A stretch of DNA of 64,000 bases from Centroberyx gerrardi (GCF_048128805.1 NC_135997.1:11491616-11555615); one strand, 5' to 3'; shown: positions 26,401 through 38,600, counted from the first letter of the stretch. The notes: generated from the sequence alone by a model not told the origin. Translations and numbers: made by a program.

Positions 26401-26975
26401 ATTGGAGTTAGTTGGGTTTGATTTTCGACTGAATTTTTGCTCATAACCCTCCAAAGCTTAGAGTCTATCATTGGTTACTTACAGTAATCTTTACCTCTTT
26501 ACCCTCTGTATCTTCTCTTTTCTCTTTCTTCTTTTTCTCCTCTCTCCCCTCCTCGTGTGGGTTTTGGTTCAGACCTAAATTGCGTTCAGGGTTCAGCTGT
26601 CTATGTGTTGCCAATGACAGTTTCTCCGAAAATGGCCTTAACTTTCACCACAGGACTGTACCGTCCATTCTTGGCATCAAACAGAATATCTCATATCTCT
26701 ATCGCTCTCACTCTGCTGGTGTCAGAAAGACTTCGGAAATGTTTCTGGATGTCTATTTATATTTAGAATCATAATACCTAGTAAATGCCAATATTTTACA
26801 GAATGTTATGAGTTAAGGTTGTATGTTCTTAGTATTATTTTATAACCATTCTTCCTCGATGACATATGGAAAAGACCGTAGCTACTGTCACACGATTTTG
26901 TGATCACATACATGGAATTATGTCACAAACAAGGAAAATGACACTGAATAAAAACGATTTGGAAGAATTCAAGTG
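23463..26975 (+). other. tpp2: tpp2 3' UTR and downstream region
   Basis: No coding gene was found after the tpp2 stop. Candidate polyadenylation signals include AATAAA at 26947-26952, followed by a GT-rich segment, and another at 27722-27727. Weaker ATTAAA variants occur earlier (for example near 24302). A long 3' UTR is possible but its end is not fixed. One hAT-like MITE lies inside (25615-25922). Confidence 0.45.
25615..25922. mobile_element. hAT-type MITE with intact 8-bp target duplication
   Basis: Terminal inverted repeats CAGTGGTTCTCAGCCT and AGGTTGAGAACCACTG differ at one position. They are the classic hAT/Charlie-type CAGTGGTTCTCAAC ends. Perfect 8-bp direct repeats GTTTAGAT flank it at 25607-25614 and 25923-25930, defining both boundaries exactly. 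The 308 bp are non-coding. Confidence 0.88.
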
Positions 26976-27949
26976 TGCTCTGGTTGTCACTTGTTCTAGT
27001 GTACAGCAAGACTGAAATGGGATCCTTAGGAGTGGTCTGGGCACATTACACTGTAGATCAGTGTCGGCCTTGCAGATTAAATTTGGTATCCCATCTGATG
27101 ACGGATTCTATATTTGGTCGTGTTTTGTAATTATATCTGAAGTGTAACTTGCTTACTACAAAGCATATGAAATTACATATTGTGTAAAACCTTGACAGCT
27201 AGTGTTTTATTTTCTATTCTATTTCTATAATTTCTATACTTTTATCACATTTTGGCTCAAAGATCTGTAGAAAACTGAGGAATAAAAAAAACAAAACAAC
27301 CCTGAAGAATAAGGGTAAATGTTTGATATAGAGTAAGGACCGTTGCTAAGATTATAACTAACAATAATAGTTAAAATAGTTATAATAATAAACTGGACAT
27401 AGAAAAAGCTACTAGACATTATGTACTTTTTGTACATCATGTGCATGCACATTATAGATTTTTTTATTGTATCAAACACAACAATGCGTAACGCGTAAAA
27501 AAAAACCTCATATTGCAATTCACATGGTTAAAAATGGGACATTGTTCTATCATTTATGCAGATGTACTGAGAGATCATTTGATTGTTGGGATCTGGATGT
27601 CGACCGTTGATTTGTGATTTTGTTTACAGATGAACAGAAACAGCTTTTTAACTTCATGTAGCACAGATCTGACCTTTGTATTGAGCGTAAACATGGTATC
27701 AGACCTGGGTCACATGGAGTTAATAAAAGACTGTCCTTTCCTGTGTAAATCCTGTTTACCATCTGCAGTGCTTTTTTAACTTAACAGGAAGCAAGAGGTT
27801 CAAACAGAGTGAGGCGTCACATCCAGAGCTTGGTTTCATCTACCCTTTGTATCTTTGCTGTGAGAGCGAATACTGTAAATCTCCATGTACACAAACGTAG
27901 TCAGCAGTGCTGCGTGAAAGGTGTTTCTACTTCTTGCGGAAAGTCAAAT

Positions 27950-29442
27950 CTACCAGATCTCCCTCTTTCTCTCTCTCTCTCCTTCCCTGCAAGTTGCCAT
28001 GAAGATCTTCATCTCCGTCTCCCCATCTTCAAACAGCAAGCTTGTGTGGAAGGACTTTTTAAAGTTCTCAGTGAACGTCAGATCCGTCTCAAACCTGATC
28101 TTGTTGGCCCAGATCAGAGTCGTTCCTGGCTGACAGAAATGCTTCATGGTGACCAGAAGCTCATCCAGGAAGTCGTGATGATAGACCACGTCAGCCGCCA
28201 GCACGTAGTCGTAGCGATAGACGGACGTAGGGTAGGTGTGCTCCAGGTCGTGACCCCAGGACAGAGTCACCACCTGGGGTGTGTACCTGCAGCGCCCCTT
28301 GGTGTTCCTCATCACATTGGCCTTCAGGTTACCCAAGATGTCAGGCAGGTCAGTGGCTGTGACTGAAGCTCCTGAACACACAGAGCCTGTTATTACCATT
28401 AACCAGAATAACATTAATAATGTCATTCTTTACTAGAAACAATGAGCTTTATTTCCTCTTTTGCCCTTTGAAGTGTAAAACTTGATTCCAAAGAGCACCT
28501 TTCTTGTCTTGGTAAGCAAAGCAGCGCTCCTCAGCCTAATTTATTCTATGAAAACAGTAATGTACTCAAGAATTTGAGTAGTTAGGTTTTATAGTATCTT
28601 TGCAACAGAAGTCCATTGATTGTAGTGATGCAGGGAAAATCAAGATAGGTAACACAGGTGGCACAGGTAAAACCAAGCAATACAGTTAAAATAGATAGTA
28701 TGCCACACATAAGCCCTATTCAAGTCCACTAGTTTGTTTGTTTTTGCATCAATGTACCTGGTGTTTTGTGTGAAATCCTCTGTACGATGCCTTTGCCAAA
28801 GTCAAATCAAACTCCTTGCACATTTCCTGGACTCTGTGATTCTATTCACGTTGGCTTGGCCAAGTTGTGTGAATTGGAGAATGTTTGCTCACCCAGTAGA
28901 CTGGCCACAACGGCGACCAGACCCGTTCCTGCTCCCAGCTCCAGAACCTGCTTCCCCTGCAGGTTCACCTTCTCCCTGTTGGTGTCCAGGAAGGAACACA
29001 GAGCCAGTGCCTGCGGGACAGAGGACAAATGATCCATCCTGTTCCAACGAGATGACAAAAGAGATCTTGTACTGTGTTTTGTTCAGTCAAATGGGGTTTG
29101 GTTTCTGTCATTTAAAACAGTGCTTGCTGGCCGGAAAGCTGTAATGATTTGGTACATATTGGTACAATATGTACCAAATTGGTACAACATATTGGTGAGA
29201 AACATAGTATATAATTTGTGGAACCCACAGTGTCTGTAACCTGCATTGTGGTATTTATTTCATCTTTTCAGAGGTACTCACCGCTGGCCACATCACTGCT
29301 CCATAGGAGTCTATGTACTCATAAATGGCAATCTCCTGCCCTACGTAGTAGTAGATATCTTTACCGTTCCTGCCATAGCAGCTAGGAGCCCAGGCCGGCT
29401 TCCTCTCCAGCTGCTCAGCTGTCTGCTTCATGTGCTCCTGAC
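27950..29442 (-). CDS. mettl21c: METTL21C-like protein-lysine methyltransferase, copy A (first exon not found)
   Basis: Class I SAM-dependent lysine methyltransferase of the METTL21 family; mammalian METTL21C is muscle-enriched and modifies targets such as alanyl-tRNA synthetase. Exons in transcript order: 29442-29282 (ending EYIDSYGAVMWPA), 29010-28893 (ALALCSFL... with SAM motif LELGAGTG), 28371-27950 (ATDLPD, then DYVLAADVVYHH with the family DxxY motif). All junctions are GT-AG and in frame. The first exon found begins after an acceptor in phase 1, as exon 2 of mettl21e does, so a short ATG exon should lie upstream, but I could not identify it. An internal ATG near the exon start might serve instead. 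The protein ends soon after the fold in a GA-rich stretch (REGERERKREIW), unlike copy B. Neighbours: convergent with tpp2 and tandem with copy B. Confidence 0.85.
29147..29179. repeat. Perfect 15-bp inverted repeat (hairpin) in mettl21c copy A intron
   Basis: ATTTGGTACATATTG and its exact reverse complement CAATATGTACCAAAT are separated by three bases. A further partial copy (TTGGTACAACATATTGG) follows. It sits in the 271-bp intron 29011-29281. Confidence 0.8.
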
Positions 29443-29489
29443 CTGTGTAGAGAAGGCTGATCAGATCCTAAACATTTTCAAGTGAGTTT

Positions 29490-29545
29490 CAGTTCAATTC
29501 AATTTAAACTTTATTGTCCCATGAGGGAGGTTTGGTTTGCAGACA
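29490..29545 (+). repeat. LINE 3'-tail-like fragment
   Basis: AAACTTTATTGTCCCATGAG is the kind of short tail left by truncated fish LINEs. It lies between the two mettl21c copies. Confidence 0.4.
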
Positions 29546-29842
29546 CAGTTTACAGTAAAAACACATAATGAGACATGGTAAAAACAACAAAAACAACAAA
29601 AACCCATAACATAAAAGCATAATAAAACACATGACGCATTGCCACAACATATACGATACGGTGAAACATCAGCTGATGAGACCAGAGAAGGAGTCAATAG
29701 CTTGATATAGTCCAATAAAAGGACATTCGTCAGAACTTTCACAGGCTTGAGATGCAACATCATTTCACATGTAAATTGAGTAATCTAATGGCAGTGTGCA
29801 TACATGAGTCCCTCGTTCTCTTACGCTTGAGTTCCAGACCAG

Positions 29843-29955
29843 AAGTGTGACCAAGTCAACTTTGCTCAAATCCCAAGTCAGTCTCAAGTCAAGTCCCAAG
29901 TCTAAATGTAGAACACCAAGTCTCTAAGATTCGCTAGGAAAATCAAATGCTGGTG
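29843..29955 (+). mobile_element. AAGTC-rich hAT-like repeat, fragment 1 of 3
   Basis: Begins CAGAAGTGTGACCAAGTCAA and continues with repeated CAAGTC words. The same text opens the copy at 61790 and appears reverse-complemented at 48607-49146. This copy is truncated after about 110 bp. Confidence 0.6.
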
Positions 29956-30090
29956 TACTGTCTTACAGATTGCATCTGTATTTATGACAAAGCAAAGTGT
30001 GCGATCAACAAACCTTGAATATTAAAGCAGATACTTTTGTTAGTAATGATCGATTTATAGAATATATAAGGTAGTGTGCATTTACACTGA

Positions 30091-32398
30091 TCATGATGAT
30101 GACTCGCCTATAATGTCTTCATCGCTGGCTGCGGTGCTACATCTGGAGTCACTGTTCTCTCTTTCATCCTTGTCATCCTCTTCATAGCCTTCATCATTGA
30201 GATCCATTATCCGCTCAGATGACTGACTCCACCTCTCCTCTTCCTCTTTCCCTCCCTCATCCTCATCTTTTCCTTCCTTATCACCTCTTCCTCGGCCCTG
30301 TGACACGTTTTTTGCCTTGAGTAGTTCCTTTGCCTCTACTTCATCATTATCGTTTTCCTTACCCTTATTGTTTTCTTTATTGAGATAGTGACGCTCCTCT
30401 TCCATGTTTCCTACCATCTTCTCTTCCTCAACCTCTTCCTCCTCCTTCTCTCCCTTCTCTTCCTCCCACTCTCCTTCCTTTCCCTCCCTCTCTCCCTCTT
30501 CTTCCTCCCTCTCTCCCTCACCTTCCTCCCTCTGTCTCAGCTCATCCTGTATTTCCACAACCGCATCACCTTCTCTCTCTCCCTCCCTGCAAGTTGCCGT
30601 GAAGATCTTCATCTCCCCATCTTCAAACAGCAAGCTTGTGTGGAAGGACTTTTTAAAGTTCTCAGTGAACGTCAGATCCGTCTCAAACCGGACCTTGTTG
30701 GCCCAGATCAGAGTCGTTCCTGGCTGGCAGAAATGCTTCATGGTGACCAGAAGCTCATCCAGGAAGTTGTGATGATAGACCACGTCAGCCGCCAGCACGT
30801 AATCGTAATGATAGACGGACGTAGGGTAGGTGTGCTCCAGGTCGTGACCCCAGGACAGCGTTGCCACCTGGGGCGTGTGCCTGCAGTGTCCTCTGGTGTT
30901 CTTGGACAGATTGAGCCTCAATTTACTCAGAACATCTGGAAGGTCTGTGGCCGTCACCCAGGCACCTGAGGACCGCAGTTAGAAAAAAACACAGAAGGTG
31001 AATGGATAGAAAGGACTCTTCCTGGTGTATTGTGGTAATTTCCTTTGGTACCTAAAATGGGTACCATAGAATTTTGATTTTGATCCCAAGAATGTTTCTT
31101 GTGGACAGAACATGAGACTCAAAATGTTAGAATGTTCATCACAACTGCCACTGGAATGTTTGTCCAAATGATTCTGTTGCCATGGTAACGCACCAGCGTC
31201 TCATGGAAATCATTATTTAATTGAATGATTATTTAAAGTTCAAGGCAGTCATATCTCATATTTACTGAATGTATATTAATGTATTTTTGCTTATTTATTC
31301 CATCTACCTATGTCATTTAAAAAATATTTTCCCCTCTAAATACACATCTTGTTGATATCAATTTACACAAACACTAATTACATACCATGGGCAAACTGAT
31401 ACTCACTCCGCAGTGGAGGGTATGTATGGGATGTATGTATGTATGGGAGCTGATTACGCAGCAACCCGGATTCTTCACTAAGGAGGTACCAAAATACTCT
31501 CGTACACTGATTCAGGGAGGGGAGGATGATATTCCTATTTCACTGCTTTGGCAATATTGCTGTGTAACTTTCATGTCAATAAAGCCCCCTTGAATAGAAT
31601 TGAATTGAATTGACTTGGTGATGACATCATTTCCAATCAGTGCATTCCTCTGACGTACCGAGTAGTGTTGCTACAACGGACACAAGACCAGTTCCTGCCC
31701 CGATCTCCAGGACAGCTTTGTCCAGAAGACTCAACTGTTCACGATGAGTCTCCAGGTAGTGACAGAGGGCCAATGCCTGACAGCAATAAAGATTATATTA
31801 TCATTCAGTATTACTATCTAATACTGTGACATTCAATATTACCTTTATAACAAGGATTTCAGTATAATATCAGTTGCATGCGAGAATACAGTTGTATTTT
31901 GACACAAGCAGGATAATTGACAGGCTTAATAAAAGTGCTACTCACTGCTGGCCAGATCATGCCCGCGTAGGAGTCAATAGACTCTTGGATGATGATCTCC
32001 TTCCCGACGTAATGGTACACCTCTTTATCAGCCTTGTAGTAGAAACTGGGAGCCCAGGCTGGTCTTCGCTCGCTCTGCACAGCTGACTCTTTGCTGTGTG
32101 AATCGTCTGAACAGCACAGAAATGAGACAGAGCCACTCGCATCTGTTTGGTCTGAATCAACATGTAGCGCATCTCTGCTCACTTTGATTGACAGCTTGGG
32201 AATCTCACCTTCTGCTCCCACTGCCTGGTTCTTTTCATCTTCTTCCTCCCCTGTGTCCTCCCCATCTCCCTCCTCCTCCTCTTCCTCTTCCTCCTCCTCC
32301 TCTAGTTCCTCTTCCTCCTTGTCCTCCCCACATATCATGAAATTGTATGATGTGGGCAAAGTATCCATGTAAAACCCTGTTAACTTTTGGAGAGACAT
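30091..32398 (-). CDS. mettl21c: METTL21C-like methyltransferase, copy B, with long acidic N- and C-terminal extensions
   Basis: Three coding exons in transcript order: 32398-31946 (ATG; ends ESIDSYAGMIWPA), 31776-31659 (ALALCHYLETHREQ..., SAM motif LEIGAGTG) and 30965-30091. All sites are GT-AG and the 1446 nt close in frame (481 aa). The catalytic core matches copy A and mammalian METTL21C: ATDLPD, DYVLAADVVYHH with DxxY, and TTLIWANKVRFETD. Unusually, about 115 residues precede the core, including a run of mostly Glu, and about 160 residues rich in Glu, Lys and Asp follow it, ending EDIIGESSS. Usual family length is roughly 220-265 aa. The extensions are encoded by GA-rich/TCC-rich low-complexity DNA but stay open throughout. 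The start is the ATG of the exon's open frame; upstream non-coding exons are possible. Acidic tails could mediate binding to basic partners (inference only). Confidence 0.85.
31560..31615 (+). repeat. LINE 3' tail with (AATTG)n end
   Basis: CATGTCAATAAAGCCCCCTT followed by tandem GAATTGAATT words is the standard tail of truncated teleost LINEs. It lies in the last intron of mettl21c copy B. Confidence 0.6.
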
Positions 32399-33118
32399 AT
32401 TATCAGAAATGCATGCAAAAACAGAGAAAATGGATGGAAAATGGAATAGAAATGCAGCTCTCCCTCAGTGTTCAAAACAGATTTTTGATTTGGATTCAGA
32501 TTATTATCATTATTATTATTATTATTATTGTTTACAGTATAAACACTCACTTATTTTCTATTGACAAAAGTTTCTACGCACAAATTCTGCTTTGCTTTGA
32601 GTTCAGCTTCTCTTTAAACCTGTTTGTTAGTGATTATACAATCATTTATTATGTTTCAAGTCATATAATCTAGCCAGCCAAGTAGAGAAAACAAATCTCT
32701 AATCACCAGACAGCCCTCTATCATCACTGTGTACAGTAAACATAGTAAGTAAACATAGTATTCAAGGTCTTGTTAAAATAGCAATCAGTACATTTCTCAC
32801 CACAACAGCTTCCTCCACCAGCACAATACGTTCAAGTTCAAGCCGTTTACCTGCAACCCTTTACCTACCTGCTGCGTGTTTATTTTCCAGAGATTGAGCT
32901 GAGGAGCAATCTGACTGCATCTCGAGACCTCAGACGGCGAGGTTATACAGAATCAGCATCCTGTTGGACACACCCATCATCATCACAAGGACACAAGTTA
33001 TTTTTAGAGGGCTGCCCGTGATAAATAAACACCAGCAAGAACGCAAGATACAAGAGCAAGAGCGTGTGCAGATACACACAATAGAGCGACAGGCTGAAAG
33101 AGAGAGATGAGTCAGTGA

Positions 33119-33123
33119 GAGAC

Positions 33124-33176
<53 letters not shown>
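33119..33176. repeat. (GA)n microsatellite
   Basis: GA-dinucleotide run in the mettl21c-mettl21e intergenic region. The 25 bases after it closely match bases beside another GA run at 49878. Confidence 0.95.
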
Positions 33177-33179
<3 letters not shown>

Positions 33180-35570
33180 ACTGGAATGTCATGATAGCAA
33201 CAGCCAGGAAATTTGCTTACAGTGTGGCTGATGGATGTTCCTGTAGGTATTTTCCAGAAGCCTCCACCGTCTGCAATCTCATATTGGTTATAATATGAAG
33301 ATAAGCTAACGGCTGTACTGCCTTCTTCTCTGTACTAACTCTATTGAATGATTTGACTATAACTGCATATGATATTGTACCCTTCGAACAAGATTTATCA
33401 CAGGAACATTTCAATTTTGCAAAACTTAAAAAGTTAATAATCTGATTTTGATTGCTATTAATTCAGTGTCACATTTTCAGTATTGTTATCTCACAATGGG
33501 CACGGCATAAGTTGAAAAGTATGCAGTGAGGAGGTCTCATCAGGGCAAAAGCTTGGTCTATTTAAAAATGAGGCACAGAGTTTGGATCTTATCCATGTTG
33601 TGTGTGTTTGCTCACTTCGCTGCGATGCCCTCAATTGCTTCACCAGAGATCGGAGGTAACAGGATAGGGCTGGCGTGCGTGCAGACCCCAAGAAAAGAAG
33701 GGGCTCCTGTAATATTAACCTCAATTCCACCCTCCAGTAGATTTTGTCAGCATTTCACCAATAAATATCACCTCTCCGGTTTCTGTTATCGTTATGCTAA
33801 ATCCTCTCTCCCCACGTCCTAAAACCTGTAACCCCATCCAGGTCCACCCTTGGTATTTTCTCTGCCCTGCATAGTCTGGTATGAGGGAGATGAGAGACGG
33901 TTATGGGGAGCTGCCAGTGTGGAGTGGTGAGGTCACTGCCCTGCTCTGTTATATCTGTTGTTGCTGTGGAGCAGCCTTATTTGGAAAAAAGAGAATAATT
34001 TTTCAAGCTTGATGAAAGGCAGCACTGCAGCAACGTGCAGGTCATTTATTATCAAGAGATCAAACTGGTGACTGGTGACAAGGCTGGTCTACAAGGTAGA
34101 AGACAATTTCAGTTGTCCAGCATGTCTTTGTCTTGACATGCATGATGCTTTTCATCAGATGCTGTCTCTGGCTAAGATAACCTCTCCATTCTTCCTTTAT
34201 CCACCTCTTCACCACTCCTGTCCTCCTGCAGCCAAACAACACACATCCATCACACGAACAAGATGACAGAGAATGACAGAGGGCAGAAAATAAACCTGAA
34301 AATGTTGGGTGATTTAGAATCATAAATTAGACTTGGGATTTAAGAGGTCATATTAATAGCAGGTGGTTCTAACCTAGTTCTCGCAAGTAGATAATCAAGC
34401 CAATTGGTTAGCTTCCAAAAACACACAATAATTGTGTGTGAGCAAATGGTGGCCATGTTAGGCTGCTGAAACAGCACATGCAACATAATGTGGTGGGATG
34501 AGGGTGTGATCTGCAAATCAGCAAAGGTGGAAAAACTATTGATTGTTTAATTCAGTGAAAATGTACTCAGGTAATGCTTGTCTTGTCTTGTGCATGTCCC
34601 AACATATGTTTGGATTTCCTGACATTGCTGGATTTGCCACTTTGGGTACAGTCCTTGCAAATAAATTGATCAGTTAGTCTGAGATTGGAAATGTCTAGTT
34701 TTTGCTCAAATAAACAAAGCTAGAGGTAAAGGCTGCAATGACTGATGCACGGTTAGTAACAGGCCTCACTGTACTAGTCAAAAAGTATCAGTACTCATTA
34801 GTACTCCAATACAGTAACTACTGTACCTGTAATTGATGTGCTACATTCCACCTTTGTAGAAAATGTTAGTCAGTAAACATTGGAGCAAACTTGGTGTTAA
34901 GCTACTTTGAGTTAAAGGAGGAATGCAATGGGTCAATTGAAAATGTTTTTTCTTTTGGTTTTCACGTCTATGTTGTAGTCTTAACTAGTGATTATTAACC
35001 TCATGATGTGTCTGCATATGATGGTGTGAGAGGGGAAGCTTTTGTTACTTGACAGGAGGTGACGTTACAACACTTTATTTAAAAATCTCTGAAAGAAATG
35101 ACAACTGAAAAGAAAAGAAAAAAAAAAAGGTTGGCAATAAAATGGCTATGGGTAGCCAATATTTTACTCCTAATTACACAATTAGATATTAGATATAAAC
35201 TTGTTTATAAACCATGTCAGTTTCACTTTAAGATCGTTTAGGAAATCTTGAATTGGAGTTTTAATAAGCAAAAACTGGAACACTTTTAAAGATAAATATT
35301 TCTCAACCAACATATGAAAAAAATACAGATCACACCTTGATATTGTGATATATTAAGCAAGAAACTATTGACTAGATATCAACCTACAAACATTGCCATC
35401 TCCAAAAAAAAATCCCAAAGTTGTGGAAAAAAACATAGATCTACAACATACTGTACATAACAATAAATAACACCTTCCCAAGAAAGTTTCTAAATTTGAG
35501 AGGTATAGAGACAGTGGGCATATTCAATTCAGCACCATTCTTTTCATTACAGTCACTCACTCACACACAC

Positions 35571-35571
35571 G

Positions 35572-35629
<58 letters not shown>
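35571..35629. repeat. (CA)n microsatellite just past the mettl21e stop
   Basis: CA-dinucleotide run about 40 bases downstream of the mettl21e stop codon, so likely within its 3' UTR as (GU)n. Confidence 0.95.
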
Positions 35630-35633
<4 letters not shown>

Positions 35634-35665
35634 GATCCAGAGTCTCTGAGTCTCTGGCTGGCTCT

Positions 35666-38600
35666 TCAGGCCGCAGCCTCTCCTGAGTGCGGCACGGTCC
35701 ACTTGTCCTTCCTCCAGCCTCGGTACAGTTTGATACTGAGGCTGGGAAGGTCGTACAGCTCCTCCATGTGGAAGCGTTTCTGGAAGCGCTCCACAAAGCT
35801 GTTCTCCGGGTCGAGGCGGAAGCGCATGGCCCACAAGATCTGCGTTCCTTCCTGACACAGGTGGTCGAAGGTGTCCATCAGCTCTTCCAGGTACGGATGG
35901 GAGTAGACCACGTCGGCTGCCAGGATGTAGTCAAAACAATGGGTGGCGCGTGGGAAACGCTGCTCCAGCTCCTGGCCCCAGGTGAGCTCAGTGACCTGGA
36001 AATAGGGTTGTTGGTGCAAAATCACCAAGGGTTTCAGATTTATTTCAGACCTTTATGTTCTACTCCTGATTTAAAAGGAAAACTCCACCCTTGGATACTC
36101 TTACACTGCTATATATCATCAAACTGTGATGTTGAATTTCAGGAGTTATTTTGCAATATGTTGTAAAATAACTTTTTTGGTGGACCCACTTTCCCTCAAC
36201 CTGCCTCATCTACTTCTACTTCATTTAGTGATTTCCTACATTTCCCAGAATGCCTTTTGACAAGCCCCAGATAGGTGTGAACTTCTTGCATTCAGCTGTG
36301 GATTATACGTGTAGATGAGCAATAGCGACAGTGACAGTGGTTTTCCAGTTGAGAAAAAGTGAGTCGAACACCTTACTCAAAACACAACATTGTGGCTGCA
36401 TTGCATTCTGGTCTATTGAGGCTAATGTCAGTGGAGAAATTGGTATCTCTGCCTCTTCTATGATGGATTTCTCCCTGTGTGCTTGTTGAACGTTGAAGCA
36501 AAATGGTGAGTCTAGAAAGAAGCTCTTGATCTTTGATTCTGAGGTGCTGATACCAAAACCTGACGTTTGGCATTGATGTTTTAAGTAGCTGAAAAATGTT
36601 TGCTATCAAACTCCATTGTAGCTGTGCTGGAAATATCTCAGTGTGATGTCACGTTGTCTACGTTTAGCCAGTTATCCACGAGAATAAGAAAAATACACCA
36701 CCAAACACCACAATGGACCCACAAATGCAAAGTACATTGTTTTCGGGTGGATTTTGCCATCAATACTATGGATAAAGTACCATGTCAAATATCAGCATAA
36801 ACCTACCTGCGGGATGTACTTGCAACGGTCTCTGGTGTTCCGGAGAACATTGTACCGGAGGTTCCCCAACACATCTGGCATGTCAGTGGAGGTTACCTTC
36901 GCACCTGGAGACAGGTGGGGCAGTTCAGAGTTAGAGGGAGTGAGGTACGAAAAGGCTCAGAGAAAGAAGAAAGAGAAAACATGATGGTGAAAGACTAAGA
37001 CAGAGGCAGTGGAAGCAAACAACACCAAAACAACACATTGTTTTCGTCAGTACCTAATAGACTGGATACTATGGTGACCAGCCCGGTTCCAGCACCCAGT
37101 TCAATCACATTTTTGTCTGTCAGGTTGTACTTGTCACGGTTGGTGTCCAGGAAATGACACAACACCAGAGCCTGTTGGGAGATATTAGAGTCCGGAATTC
37201 AGCTGCAAGTCATCAGTATTGCCAATTACTGATGAACTGAATGACTGATGAATTTAACATCACTAATAAAGACGCTGATGGCACTGCAGCTAAATAATAT
37301 AAGAGTTTGTGTGTACCGAGGGCCAGAGCACAGCTCCATAGAGGTCTGTGGACTCCTTGATGCGGATCTCCAGGCCAGCGAAGGTGTAGCCCTCCCAGGC
37401 CTCCGTGACGATGAGAGACGGACGGAAATGCCGAGCCATGATGGCTTTGGCAAGCTCAGCATCCACAGCAGGACCTGCTATGGCAACCACAGACAGACAG
37501 GCATCGATCACAGAATTAGTATTTTACTTCCATGGTGTTTCAAAGGCAAATAGTTATACTCAAAGTGAAAAACAAGTACATCAACAGAACACGTACATCA
37601 GTTGAAAATGGCATTGAAATACGCCTTACATCAAACATTACGAGTAACTTTTTTTGCATTTCCTGCTTTTTTGCTCCAAGAATACTCTGTGTCCCTAACT
37701 GACTCCCCATTGTTGAAATGTGCATGTGCGTAAGTTCCTTTGTGTAGGCCATCAGTATAACAAGCCTGGAGCAAAAACAGCTGTTTTAGGGCACAGTTGC
37801 CCAAGAGCCTGAAAATGTTGCCCTACTGTACATCTCACTAACTTTCAATACGGAGGAAGAATCTTCTGGAACCTACATGAAAAGAGGGTCCAGTATCATT
37901 TATGGACAGAAAGTCATGGGTCAAAAGTTTCAGTTCCTGACAGACAGGGTTCCCCACAGGCTGCATTCACGGTCCGGCTGAACTAGGCTTGCCTAGTCTT
38001 GTTTCATATCATATAAGAGGTAGCATTTGTTACTCTGCTCTATAAATGAACCCCATTTTGGCTCATAAAGCCCCTCTGATCCTGCTTTGTTTGTTTATTT
38101 GTAACGTAATCCCAGTGTGGAAGCTCCAGCTATCTCTGAACCAGTGTCAGTGTCAACACTAACTGTTATTTAGAACATCTGACACACAACTTCAGTTATG
38201 TCACACCAGTACAGGGAGAAGGTCAGGGGAGCCCATGGAGCAGCAATGAAAAGGTTGACTATATGAGGTTAAGGGGTGCTCATGAACTCAGTTTGTGTGT
38301 GTGTGTGCATGTTTAAATACACCTGGCCACAATACGCATACATATGGCTGTTGACTCTGTCATCAACTGACAGAGACAGTTATTTGAAGGAACTTAATAT
38401 TTCAACACTTACACATGTTGGATCTATGTTGTATGTAAGTTCTGACAAGCTATTCATACCACACCGGTATAGAAGATTTACATTTACATACACATGCATA
38501 GCTAAAACAAACACTGCCACCTGTGAAATGTGCAGCACATAGGAAGTTATCAATATGTTAGAGGGCTCTAAAAAGTTTAAATTTGCCTAAAAATTATGTG

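Larger units (their letters stand above)
32399..35665. other. Intergenic region between mettl21c copy B and mettl21e
   Basis: About 3.3 kb without a convincing gene. It should carry the promoter and perhaps non-coding 5' exons of mettl21c copy B (near 32399-32950) and the 3' UTR of mettl21e. It also holds (GA)n at 33119-33176 and (CA)n at 35571-35629. A short signal-peptide-like frame at 33568 is discussed in the findings. Confidence 0.5.

Noticed and set aside
27809-28366. Plus-strand open frame of 185 codons over mettl21c copy A
   Set aside because: It is the antisense of the conserved methyltransferase exon. A similar frame over copy B (30388-30969) exists for the same reason.
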